From assembly GCA_020849155.1 (NCBI GenBank), contig JADLGU010000335.1, positions 1 through 11,370 of the forward strand: DNA of 11,370 nucleotides. The letters run 5' to 3'. The position numbers and the translations under genes are program-made. Shown piece by piece: positions 1-6,660 of the stretch. How positions within the stretch are numbered: position 1 is the first letter of the stretch; each line of letters starts with the position of its first letter. The DNA comes from Rhodocyclaceae bacterium. Its GTDB lineage: Bacteria > Pseudomonadota > Gammaproteobacteria > Burkholderiales > Rhodocyclaceae. The notes beneath the pieces are model-generated. The model was not told the DNA's origin. It did no database searches and saw only the letters and a list, made by a program, of their open reading frames with translations.

Positions 1-276
1 GATGCGGGCAAAGATCGGCGCCTGCTCGGGCCGCAGCTCCAGCGCCGCGATCCTCTGCCCGCCCCAGGCGCGCCAGAGGAGCGTCGCACCGGTCGAATCC
101 AGCGCCGTGACCGCGCGGATGTCCCAGGTCAGAGCCGGTTCCCGCGCGAGCCGCGCCAGTTCGACGGCGTAGGGCTCGTACCCTGCGGCGAGCTCCATCA
201 GCGTCCAGTGCCCGGAAAGGCGCAGCCGGCGTCCCCCGGCTGCGTCGGTCCCGACGTCGAAGCGCGGCGCCGTCAC
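1..276 (-). CDS. STAS-domain/MlaE-family lipid ABC transporter permease, N-terminal part (runs off left edge)
   Basis: Only the first 92 codons are in the window. The translation starts at a GTG (274-276) and reads as a STAS-like (MlaB-like) domain: a LRLSGHWTL strand near residues 19-27, then WDIRAVTALDSTGATLLWRA at about 56-75, the typical STAS core with its D-S-T/A-G turn, followed by a LRPEQAPIF segment. In many betaproteobacteria this domain is fused in front of an MlaE-type permease of an Mla-like phospholipid/organic-solvent ABC transporter in the inner membrane; the permease part would lie beyond position 1 and is inferred. The start codon overlaps the ppx stop (GTGA, 4 bp), and a GGGAAGG Shine-Dalgarno lies just upstream inside ppx, so translation is probably coupled to ppx. 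A stand-alone STAS protein cannot be excluded because the 3' part is missing. Confidence 0.72.
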   Translation of the reverse strand, partial: MTAPRFDVGTDAAGGRRLRLSGHWTLMELAAGYEPYAVELARLAREPALTWDIRAVTALDSTGATLLWRAWGGQRIAALELRPEQAPIFARI

Positions 277-1784
277 GCCGCCTTCCCGGTTTGCGCCGCG
301 CCACGGCCGCCGCGCACGCGCAGTTCCATGCCTAACCCGGTCCACTGGCGGCCCTCTTCATCGAGCGCCGCCGCCGTCAGCGGCGACGCGTCGAGCCAAT
401 CCGCCTCGACGCCGAGGTGGAAACCCCGCTCGGTGCGCTTGACCACGATGCGCGGCAGCGGCGTATCGTCGCGCGAACGACGCAGCGTCGCCGCCAGTCG
501 CAGACTCAGCACCAGCAGCCAGTCCGGATCGTCGCGGGAGATCTCCTGCACCCTTTCCAGCTTGCCACGGTGCGCCAGGACGATGCGCGCCAGGCGTACC
601 TGGTCCTTGCGCGAGAATCCCGGCATGTCGGCGTTGGCGAGGATGTAGGCGCTGTGCTTGTGATAGCTGGCGTGCGCGACTGAGATGCCGACCTCGTGCA
701 GCCGCGCCGCCCATTCGAGCACTTGCACGTCGGCGCACTCGGCGGTGGCCGCATCCGGCCGCAGCTGCCGCAGGAAATCCTGTGCCGCTTCGGCAACCCG
801 CACCGCCTGGCGTTCGTCCACCTGGTAGCGCCGCATGAACTGGCTCACGGTCGCGTCGCGCAGGTCCTGGTGGTGGTAGCGGCCGAGCAGGTCGTACAGC
901 ACGCCCAGCCGCAGCGCACCGTCGGAAAAGCTCATGCCGTCGAGACCGAACTCCTTGAACACCGCGGACATGATGGCGAGGCCGCCGGGAAGAACCGGAA
1001 CGCGGTCAGGGCGCAGCCCGGCGAGATCGAGGCGCGTCACCTCGCCGGCCTCGACCAGCATCCCGCGCAGCCGATCGAGGCCTTCCCGCGTGATGCCCTG
1101 CGGCGAAAGACCGTTCATTTCGAGGATGTCGGCCAGCGCCTTGGCCGTTCCCGAGGAACCGACCGCCTGCGCCCATCCCACCTCGCGGAAGCGGCGGACG
1201 ATGGCCTGCAGCTCCTTGCGCGCCGCCAGCTCGGCGGCCTTCATGCCCGGCTTCTCGATGCGGCCGCGCGGGAAGTACTTCAGACTGAAGCCGACGCAGC
1301 CCATGTAGAGCGACTCCAGCTCGATCGGCTGGATGTCGCGGCCGATGATGAACTCGGTCGAACCGCCGCCGATGTCCACCACCAGTTGCTGGGCGCGCGG
1401 GTTGGGCAGGGTGTGGGCGACGCCGAGGTAGATCAGGCGCGCCTCCTCGCGGCCGGCGATGATCTCGATGGGGAAGCCGAGCGCCGCCTCGGCCTGGGCC
1501 AGGAACTGCGGCGCGTTCTTCGCCACCCGCAGGGCGTTGGTGGCGACCGCCCGCACCGCGCCGGCATCGAAGCCGCGCAACCGCTCGCCGAAGCGCGCCA
1601 GCGCCTCCAGCGCGCGCAGCTGGGAGGGACCGTCGAGGGTTTTCTGCGCCGTGAGGCCGGCCGCAAGGCGCACCGGCTCCTTGAGGGAATCGAGCGGATA
1701 GATCTGGTCGTCCACCACCCGCCCGACCTGCAGGCGGAAGCTGTTCGAGCCCAGATCGACGGCGGCGACCAGTTCGTATCCCAT
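273..1784 (-). CDS. ppx: Exopolyphosphatase (Ppx/GppA family)
   Basis: This 503-residue protein is close to the usual length for Ppx. It belongs to the ASKHA phosphotransferase fold and releases orthophosphate processively from the ends of polyphosphate in the cytoplasm. Visible motifs are the phosphate-1 loop DLGSNSFRLQVGR at residues 10-22, the catalytic-glutamate region GREEARLIYLG at 111-121, the phosphate-2 loop VVDIGGGSTEF at about 135-145, and a later AVGSSGTAKAL. The C-terminal third holds an HD-like helical domain (LHEVGISVAHASYHKHSAYI) as in long Ppx proteins. GppA (pppGpp phosphatase) is the paralogous alternative, but adjacency to ppk1 favours Ppx. The ATG at 1784-1782 sits in a CCATGG palindrome and puts the conserved DLGSNS motif ten residues in, as expected. 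It is divergent from ppk1 and overlaps the downstream permease gene by 4 bp. Confidence 0.95.
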   Translation of the reverse strand: MGYELVAAVDLGSNSFRLQVGRVVDDQIYPLDSLKEPVRLAAGLTAQKTLDGPSQLRALEALARFGERLRGFDAGAVRAVATNALRVAKNAPQFLAQAEAALGFPIEIIAGREEARLIYLGVAHTLPNPRAQQLVVDIGGGSTEFIIGRDIQPIELESLYMGCVGFSLKYFPRGRIEKPGMKAAELAARKELQAIVRRFREVGWAQAVGSSGTAKALADILEMNGLSPQGITREGLDRLRGMLVEAGEVTRLDLAGLRPDRVPVLPGGLAIMSAVFKEFGLDGMSFSDGALRLGVLYDLLGRYHHQDLRDATVSQFMRRYQVDERQAVRVAEAAQDFLRQLRPDAATAECADVQVLEWAARLHEVGISVAHASYHKHSAYILANADMPGFSRKDQVRLARIVLAHRGKLERVQEISRDDPDWLLVLSLRLAATLRRSRDDTPLPRIVVKRTERGFHLGVEADWLDASPLTAAALDEEGRQWTGLGMELRVRGGRGAAQTGKAA

Positions 1785-1789
1785 GGCAA

Positions 1790-1795
1790 ATTCTA
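1790..1795 (-). promoter_or_regulatory. Candidate -10 element for ppx
   Basis: Read on the minus strand this is TAGAAT, five of six matches to the sigma-70 -10 consensus, placed only a few bases before the ppx ATG. No convincing -35 lies 16-18 bp upstream. That position falls in the tandem GTCA repeats, so an activator-dependent promoter is possible. If used, the leader would be almost absent. Weak evidence. Confidence 0.25.
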
Positions 1796-1806
1796 CCGTG
1801 CCGCCG

Positions 1807-1835
1807 CCGTCACGAGGCTGTCACATGACCGTCAT
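1807..1835 (+). promoter_or_regulatory. Putative PHO box: three tandem PhoB half-sites between ppx and ppk1
   Basis: Three 7-bp units occur in exact 11-bp register: CCGTCAC (1807-1813), CTGTCAC (1818-1824) and CCGTCAT (1829-1835), separated by GAGG and ATGA. The PHO box consensus is two CTGTCAT/C-type units with a 4-bp spacer, so the last two units form a full 18-bp box with one departure (a C in place of T at the second base of the second unit), and the first adds another half-site. PhoB binds as a head-to-tail dimer, and the orientation points towards ppk1. The -10-like CATATT at 1851-1856 is 15 bp after the last unit, longer than the roughly 10 bp of classical PhoB promoters, so the exact promoter geometry is uncertain. 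Confidence 0.55.
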
Positions 1836-1850
1836 AAACTGCCGCTTGAA

Positions 1851-1856
1851 CATATT
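1851..1856 (+). promoter_or_regulatory. Candidate -10 element for ppk1
   Basis: CATATT, in the only clearly AT-rich patch of the ppx-ppk1 gap, resembles a sigma-70 -10 element. It sits downstream of the three GTCA repeats and about 17 bp before the preferred ppk1 ATG at 1873. A start point near 1863 would leave a very short leader. There is no good -35 hexamer, consistent with PhoB substituting for it, but the spacing is not canonical. Confidence 0.3.
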
Positions 1857-1872
1857 AGCGATTCCTGATCCA

Positions 1873-3996
1873 ATGGAAATGATGAACAAGGCATCGAGCG
1901 CCAGGCGCTTCCCTCCCGAGCATTTCCTCAACCGGGAACTGTCCCTGCTCGCCTTCAACCGCCGGGTCCTCGGCCAGGCGGCGGACGAGCGCGTGCCGCT
2001 GCTCGAGCGCCTGCGTTTCCTCTGCATCGTCTCCAGCAACCTCGATGAGTTCTTCGAGATCCGCGTCGCCGGCCTGAAGGAGCAGATCAAGCTCGGCGCC
2101 GTCGCCCCCGGCAGCGACGGCCTCACCCCGCACGAAGCCTTCCGCCGCGTCAGCGCCGAGGCCCACGACCTGATCGAGGAGCAGTACGCCCTGCTCAACG
2201 CGGCAATGCTGCCGGCGCTGGACAAGCAGGGCATCCGCTTCCTCAAGCGCAGCGCCTGGAACGAGGCCCAGGCCGGCTGGATCCGCGACTATTTCTTCCG
2301 CGAGGTGATGCCGGTGCTCACCCCGATCGGCCTCGACCCGGCCCACCCCTTCCCGCGCGTCCTCAACAAGAGCCTCAACTTCGCCATCGAACTGGAGGGA
2401 AAGGACGCCTTCGGCCGCAGCTCGGGCGCCGCCATCGTCCAGGCGCCGCGGGTGCTGCCGCGGGTGATCCGCCTGCCCGAGGCCGTCGCCGGCGCGCCCT
2501 ACGGCTTCGTCTTCCTCTCCTCGGTGCTGCACGCCAACGTCGGCGAGTTGTTCTCCGGCATGAACGTGCTCGGCTGCTACCAGTTCCGCGCCACCCGCAA
2601 CAGCGACCTGTGGGTGGACGAGGAGGAGATCAAGAACCTGCGCCTGGCCCTGCAGGGCGAGTTGCCGCAGCGCCACTTCGGCGACGCCGTGCGCCTGGAG
2701 GTGGCCGACAGCTGCTCCGAGGCGATGACCGACTTCCTGCTGCAGCAGTTCGCGCTCGGCCACGACGACCTTTATCGCGTGCCGGGAATCGTGAACCTGG
2801 TGCGCCTGATGCAGGTGCCGGATCTCGTCGACCGGCCCGACCTGAAATTCCCGCCCTTCCAGGCCGGCCTGCCCAAGGCGCTGGCCAAGAACTACGATGT
2901 CTTCGCCAGCCTGCGCAAGCAGGACGTGCTGCTGCACCACCCCTACCAGTCGTTCAGCCCGGTGGTCGAGTTCCTCGATCAGGCTGTGGACGACCCGGCG
3001 GTGGTGGCCATCAAGATGACCGTGTACCGCACCGGCACCGACTCGATCCTGATGGAGCTGCTCATGCGCGCCGCTCGCCAGGGCAAGGAAGTGACGGTAG
3101 TGGTCGAGCTGATGGCGCGCTTCGACGAGGAGGCCAACATCAACTGGGCCTCGCGCCTGGAGGAGGTCGGCGCCCATGTCGTGTATGGCGTGTTCGGCTT
3201 CAAGACCCACGCCAAGATGCTGATGGTGGTGCGGCGCGAGGAGGCAGACGAGGTCGGCAAAGGCGGCAGCGCCCTGCGCCGCTACGTGCACCTGGGCACC
3301 GGCAACTACCACCCGCGCACCGCGCGGCTATACACCGACTTCGGCCTGCTCACCTGCAACGAGGCGCTGTGCGCCGACGTGAACGAGGTCTTCAAGCAGC
3401 TCACCGGCCTCGGCAAGGCGAGCAAGCTCCATCACCTGCTGCTGGCGCCGTTCACCCTGCACGACGCCCTGCTGGCCGCCATCCGCGCCGAGGCCGCCAA
3501 CGCCCGCGCGGGAAAACGCGTGCGCATCATCGCCAAGATGAACGCCCTGCTCGACCCGGAGATCATCGAGGCGCTCTACGACGCCTCCCAGGCCGGCGTC
3601 ACCATCGACCTGATCATTCGCGGCGCCTGCGCCCTGCGCCCCGGCATCGATGGGCTCTCCGAGAACATCAGCGTGCGCTCCATCGTCGGCCGCTTTCTCG
3701 AGCACACCCGGGTGTTCTACTTCTACGCTGACGGCGGCATGAAGATGTACCTTTCCAGCGCCGACTGGATGGAGCGCAACTTCTTCCGCCGCATCGAGCT
3801 GTGCTTCCCGGTGCTCGAGCCCAAGCTCAAGCGCCGCATCCTCAAGGAAGGCCTGATGCCCTGCCTCGCCGACAACGCCCAGGCCTGGGAGATGGACGAG
3901 GACGGCCGCTACCGCCGCAAGCGCTCGCGCAAGAAAGGCTTCTCGGCGCAGGAGGCGCTGCTGGCCGAGCTGTCGCTGGCCGCGCCACCGACTTGA
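1873..3996 (+). CDS. ppk1: Polyphosphate kinase 1
   Basis: PPK1 reversibly transfers the ATP gamma-phosphate to growing polyphosphate, usually as a membrane-associated oligomer. From the ATG at 1873 the protein has 707 residues, normal for the family. It opens with the conserved N-domain HFLNRELSLLAFNRRVL and SSNLDEFFEIRVAGLKEQ, followed by the HPYQSF and VAIKMTVYRTG blocks of the phospholipase-D-like catalytic domains. The autophosphorylated histidine is in FGFKTHAKM (codon 3208-3210, residue 446) and the second essential histidine in FLEHTRV (codon 3703-3705, residue 611). The frame is open back to an ATG at 1783, but that start would overlap the ppx start codon and place the PHO-box-like repeats inside the coding region. 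ATGs at 1825, 1879 and 1882 are also possible; the one at 1825 has GAGG seven bases upstream, whereas those at 1873-1882 lack a good ribosome site. Alignment with relatives favours the later starts. Confidence 0.95.
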   Translation: MEMMNKASSARRFPPEHFLNRELSLLAFNRRVLGQAADERVPLLERLRFLCIVSSNLDEFFEIRVAGLKEQIKLGAVAPGSDGLTPHEAFRRVSAEAHDLIEEQYALLNAAMLPALDKQGIRFLKRSAWNEAQAGWIRDYFFREVMPVLTPIGLDPAHPFPRVLNKSLNFAIELEGKDAFGRSSGAAIVQAPRVLPRVIRLPEAVAGAPYGFVFLSSVLHANVGELFSGMNVLGCYQFRATRNSDLWVDEEEIKNLRLALQGELPQRHFGDAVRLEVADSCSEAMTDFLLQQFALGHDDLYRVPGIVNLVRLMQVPDLVDRPDLKFPPFQAGLPKALAKNYDVFASLRKQDVLLHHPYQSFSPVVEFLDQAVDDPAVVAIKMTVYRTGTDSILMELLMRAARQGKEVTVVVELMARFDEEANINWASRLEEVGAHVVYGVFGFKTHAKMLMVVRREEADEVGKGGSALRRYVHLGTGNYHPRTARLYTDFGLLTCNEALCADVNEVFKQLTGLGKASKLHHLLLAPFTLHDALLAAIRAEAANARAGKRVRIIAKMNALLDPEIIEALYDASQAGVTIDLIIRGACALRPGIDGLSENISVRSIVGRFLEHTRVFYFYADGGMKMYLSSADWMERNFFRRIELCFPVLEPKLKRRILKEGLMPCLADNAQAWEMDEDGRYRRKRSRKKGFSAQEALLAELSLAAPPT

Positions 3997-4008
3997 ATAG
4001 ATCAGGCT

Positions 4009-4032
4009 AATTCGATCCGCTCGAAATTCGAT
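4009..4032 (+). repeat. Direct repeat AATTCGAT x2 upstream of the sensor kinase
   Basis: AATTCGAT occurs at 4009-4016 and again at 4025-4032, a 16-bp period, with TTCGA/TCGAA also forming a small inverted repeat at 4011-4015 and 4021-4025. The pair sits in the ppk1-kinase gap, upstream of a -10-like TAAAAT at 4054-4059. It could be a regulator binding site. Nothing identifies the protein, and chance is possible for 8-mers. Confidence 0.3.
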
Positions 4033-4053
4033 GTCCTCGGCGGTACCCTGACA

Positions 4054-4059
4054 TAAAAT
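4054..4059 (+). promoter_or_regulatory. Candidate -10 element of the sensor kinase gene
   Basis: TAAAAT matches the -10 consensus at five of six positions, in an AT-rich stretch 28 bp before the kinase ATG. No recognisable -35 lies 16-18 bp upstream, so an activator or a different sigma factor would be needed. It overlaps the left arm of the hairpin at 4056-4081. Confidence 0.3.
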
Positions 4060-4081
4060 CCCTCACTGAAATTAGGGATTT
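4056..4081 (+). promoter_or_regulatory. Perfect 8-bp hairpin covering the sensor kinase ribosome site
   Basis: AAATCCCT (4056-4063) and AGGGATTT (4074-4081) are perfect inverted repeats around a 10-nt loop. The right arm contains AGGGA, the best Shine-Dalgarno candidate for the ATG at 4088. In mRNA the hairpin would occlude this site; as DNA it could be an operator overlapping the candidate -10. The run of T after the stem is too short for a convincing intrinsic terminator of ppk1, though that remains an alternative. If the start point lies within the left arm, the RNA hairpin could not form. Confidence 0.4.
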
Positions 4082-4087
4082 CAAGGT

Positions 4088-6001
4088 ATGCAGACGTACT
4101 ACGATCCGGCGCTGGTCGCATTGTCCATCGCCATGGCCGTATTCGCTTCCTTCACCGCGCTCGGCCTCGTCGCGCACATCCCGCAGGTACCGACCGAGCG
4201 CGCCCGGCGCTGGCTATCCGGCGGCGCCGTCGCCATGGGCAGCGGCATCTGGACCATGCATTTCATCGGCATGCTTTCCTTCCACCTGCCGGTTCCCCTT
4301 GCCTACGATCCGTCGATCACGGCGGCCTCGGCGCTGATTGCCATCGGCGGCTCGGCGCTCGCTCTCGGCCTGGTGCGCCATGGCATCCACGGCACCTGGC
4401 AATTGCACGGCAGCGCCCTGCTGATGGCATCCGCCATCGCATCCATGCACTACACCGGAATGGCGGCAATGCGCATGGCGCCGCCGATCGAATATAACGC
4501 CCAGTTAGTCGCCCTCTCCATCTTCATCGCCTACCTGGCCTCCCTGGCAGCGCTGCGCATTGCGCTGCGCGGCAGTCAGACGCCGCTGCTTTTCGGCCCG
4601 CGCAACCTCTATGGCGCCCTGTTTCTCGGTTTGGCCATCTCCGGCATGCACTACACGGGCATGGCGGCAGCCGGCTTTCCCGACAACAGTGTCTGCCTTG
4701 CCGCAGCTGCCGGCCTTGGCGGCGCGCCGCTGGCGGTGGCCATCGCGGCCATCACGCTGCTCATCCTGTTTACCACCCTCGTCGTGCTGCGCTACGATTT
4801 CCGCCTCACCGAGCAGCAGGCGCAAATGCTCGATCTGCTGCGGTCGCAGAACGATGCCTTGCAGCAACACGCCGGCCAGCTTGCCGAGGAAATCACCGTG
4901 CAGGTGCGCGAGAGCGGCAGGCGCGACAGGCTGCTGGCCACCGTCGTCGAACAGAGCGACGAGGCCATCGTCGCCGTCGACCTGCGCGGCGCTGTCACGA
5001 TCTGGAATCCCGGCGCCGAGCGCATGTACGGCTACCCGGCGGAAACGGCGATCGGAAGTCCTTTCGCCCAGTTCTTCGCCGCCGCCGGGCAGAGCGTGCT
5101 GCCGATCGACGATCACAGGAGGATCGAGGTCCGCATCGCTCATAGCGATGGGTGCGAACTGGACGTGGCTTTCACACGCACGCCGCTGCTGGACGAGTCG
5201 GGAAAGACCATCGGCGAGATGTTCATCGGCCGCGACATCACCGCACAGAAGCAGGCCCTGGCGGAAATCCGCAATCTCAACGAATCGCTCGAGGCCAGGG
5301 TGCGCCAACGCACCACCGAACTGGAAAACGCCGTCAGGGAGCTGGAGGCCTTCAGCTATTCCGTCTCGCACGACCTGCGCGCCCCGCTGCGCGCGCTCGA
5401 CGGCTTCAGCCATCTGCTGCTGGAGGAATACGCGCATAGCCTGCAGGGACAGGGCAGCCACTATCTCGCGCGCATCCGCGCCGCCAGCCAGCGCATGGGC
5501 GAAACGATCGACGCCCTGATAGAACTCGCCCGTCTCGGGCGCCGGGAAATGGAGCGGCAAAGGGTCGATATGAGCGCCCTTGCCCAGACGATACGCCACG
5601 AGATCGAACATGCCGATGGGCAGCGCAAGACCACCTGGCGAATCGAGCAGGACGTTGCCTGCATGGCCGACCCGCACGCCATGCGATCCATACTCGAGAA
5701 TCTGATACGCAACGCCTGGAAATATTCCGCGCGGCGCGAGCATGCAGAGATTGACTTCGGCCGGGGCGAGAAGGGAGGCGAGAGAGTCTATTTCGTGCGC
5801 GACAACGGCGTCGGCTTCGACATGGCCCATGCCGACAAGTTGTTCGGCATCTTCCAGCGTCTGCACCATCCCAGCGATTTCGAAGGCAGCGGCATCGGTC
5901 TGGCCACCGTGCAGCGCCTCGTTGCGCGCCACGGCGGCCGCGTCTGGGCCGAAAGCATGCCCGAAGAAGGCGCCACATTTTACTTTACGCTCGGCGCATA
6001 G
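4088..6001 (+). CDS. Membrane sensor histidine kinase: MHYT domain, PAS domain, HisKA-HATPase
   Basis: A 637-residue inner-membrane sensor kinase. Residues 1 to about 240 form a multi-helix MHYT domain with three motif copies: MHFIGML near 57, MHYTGMAAMRM near 120 and MHYTGMAAAGF near 187. MHYT domains are proposed to bind copper and sense a diatomic gas or redox signal. A helical linker at about 243-275 leads to a PAS domain at about 280-390 (VVEQSDEAIVAVD, IWNPGAERMYGY, IGRDITAQKQ). A second coiled segment precedes the HisKA box SVSHDLRAPLRALDGF with phospho-acceptor His428. The ATPase domain has the N box with N538 and N542, G1 DNGVGFD from residue 572, and G2 GSGIGLAT from 600. All catalytic motifs are intact. 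There is no receiver domain and no response regulator in the window, so the partner is unknown. The ribosome site is probably AGGGA at 4074-4078. Confidence 0.92.
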   Translation: MQTYYDPALVALSIAMAVFASFTALGLVAHIPQVPTERARRWLSGGAVAMGSGIWTMHFIGMLSFHLPVPLAYDPSITAASALIAIGGSALALGLVRHGIHGTWQLHGSALLMASAIASMHYTGMAAMRMAPPIEYNAQLVALSIFIAYLASLAALRIALRGSQTPLLFGPRNLYGALFLGLAISGMHYTGMAAAGFPDNSVCLAAAAGLGGAPLAVAIAAITLLILFTTLVVLRYDFRLTEQQAQMLDLLRSQNDALQQHAGQLAEEITVQVRESGRRDRLLATVVEQSDEAIVAVDLRGAVTIWNPGAERMYGYPAETAIGSPFAQFFAAAGQSVLPIDDHRRIEVRIAHSDGCELDVAFTRTPLLDESGKTIGEMFIGRDITAQKQALAEIRNLNESLEARVRQRTTELENAVRELEAFSYSVSHDLRAPLRALDGFSHLLLEEYAHSLQGQGSHYLARIRAASQRMGETIDALIELARLGRREMERQRVDMSALAQTIRHEIEHADGQRKTTWRIEQDVACMADPHAMRSILENLIRNAWKYSARREHAEIDFGRGEKGGERVYFVRDNGVGFDMAHADKLFGIFQRLHHPSDFEGSGIGLATVQRLVARHGGRVWAESMPEEGATFYFTLGA

Positions 6002-6148
6002 GCCTGAGCGGATCGCCGCGGGATAAGTCAGCCGCCGCAACACGGCGCCCGTGGCCCTGGCGCCAGCCGCCCTTGTGCTGCGTCGAATGGCCGGCGCATA
6101 CTGGCCGCCACCGGACCGACCGCGCGCGCCGTTCCGCCAAGCCGAAAC
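6002..6148. other. Intergenic gap between the sensor kinase and the MAPEG gene
   Basis: This GC-rich spacer shows no convincing promoter hexamers and no terminator with a T tract. GGCGCC occurs twice (within 6045-6063) and could form a weak stem, but GGCGCC is self-complementary and common at this base composition. I see no RNA gene. Confidence 0.3.
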
Positions 6149-6162
6149 AAGGAGATCACCCC

Positions 6163-6570
6163 ATGGCCCCCACGCTCGCCGCCCTCACCGGCTTCATCGC
6201 CTGGACCCTGTTCCTCCTCGTCGTGATGGAGACCATCCGCTCCAAGAAGGTCGTCACCGGGGAAGTCCCGGCCAACGGCTTCAGGCCAGACAACGCGAAC
6301 CTTTCTCCCTTCATGCAGCGGCTCGCCCGCGCCCACGCCAACTGCCTGGAAGGCCTGCCGATCTTCGGCGGCCTCATGTTGGTCGCCGTGATCGCGGGGA
6401 AATCCGCGCTGACCGACCCGCTCGCCTTTGTCCTCCTCGGCGCGCGCATCGCGCAGTCGTCGATCCACCTCGCCTCCCTCTCCCCCACCGCCGTCACGCT
6501 CCGCTTCAGCGCTTTCGCGGTGCAGATGGGGATTGGGGTGTATTGGGCGTTTCTGCTTTTGGTCGCGTAG
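6163..6570 (+). CDS. MAPEG-family integral membrane protein
   Basis: A 135-residue, very hydrophobic protein with about four membrane helices: a first helix at roughly residues 3-22 (LAALTGFIAWTLFLLVVMET), two central ones, and a last one ending in VQMGIGVYWAFLLLVA. The segment after helix 1 (RPDNANLSPFMQRLARAHANCLEGLPIF) carries the R-x-x-R-A-H-x-N-x-x-E pattern of the MAPEG family (membrane-associated proteins in eicosanoid and glutathione metabolism), where this region contributes to glutathione binding. The bacterial substrate is unknown. The ATG at 6163 has an excellent ribosome site, AAGGAG at 6149-6154, eight bases upstream; the frame is open further 5' to an ATG at 6073, but that extension is polar and has no ribosome site. 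The only other glutathione-related sequence here is the GST remnant at 8019. Confidence 0.85.
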   Translation: MAPTLAALTGFIAWTLFLLVVMETIRSKKVVTGEVPANGFRPDNANLSPFMQRLARAHANCLEGLPIFGGLMLVAVIAGKSALTDPLAFVLLGARIAQSSIHLASLSPTAVTLRFSAFAVQMGIGVYWAFLLLVA

Positions 6571-6625
6571 AAACGCGCGGAAATGCGAAAAGTCAGTCTC
6601 CACAGTACGGCGATTGCTTCGGCGT

Positions 6626-6654
6626 TTGACATGATGTAATCGTTCGATTACATT
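6626..6654 (+). promoter_or_regulatory. Promoter of the toxin-antitoxin operon
   Basis: A perfect -35 hexamer TTGACA (6626-6631) is followed after exactly 17 bp by TACATT (6649-6654), four of six matches to the -10 consensus. The predicted start point, 6-8 bases after the -10, falls at about 6661, the toxin ATG itself. No Shine-Dalgarno precedes that ATG, so the toxin mRNA may be leaderless. This is the clearest sigma-70-type promoter in the window. Confidence 0.7.
6634..6653 (+). promoter_or_regulatory. Palindromic operator inside the toxin-antitoxin promoter
   Basis: ATGTAATCG (6634-6642) and CGATTACAT (6645-6653) are perfect 9-bp inverted repeats with a 2-bp centre. They fill the -35/-10 spacer and cover most of the -10. 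This is the arrangement expected for autorepression by the helix-turn-helix antitoxin, alone or with bound toxin. The binding protein is inferred from position. Confidence 0.72.
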
Positions 6655-6660
6655 TATTTC

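Noticed and set aside
696..1868. 390-codon plus-strand open frame opposite ppx
   Set aside because: It lies antisense to a confidently identified ppx. High GC content and codon bias at third positions keep the opposite frame open. The translation is low-complexity (H, R, A, D, G-rich) with no family motif.
1855..3312. 485-codon minus-strand open frame opposite ppk1
   Set aside because: Antisense shadow of ppk1, rich in H, Q, A, V, E with no recognisable domain and no ribosome site.
2610..3731. 373-codon plus-strand frame inside ppk1
   Set aside because: Shifted-frame shadow rich in R, G, P and A. The overlapping frame encodes the essential PPK1 histidines and is clearly the coding one.
4505..6043. 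512-codon minus-strand open frame opposite the sensor kinase
   Set aside because: The sense strand carries intact MHYT, PAS, HisKA and HATPase motifs. The antisense translation has none and reflects composition only.
6045..6063. GGCGCC repeats as a kinase terminator
   Set aside because: GGCGCC is self-complementary and common in such GC-rich DNA. There is no T tract and the stem is only 6 bp.
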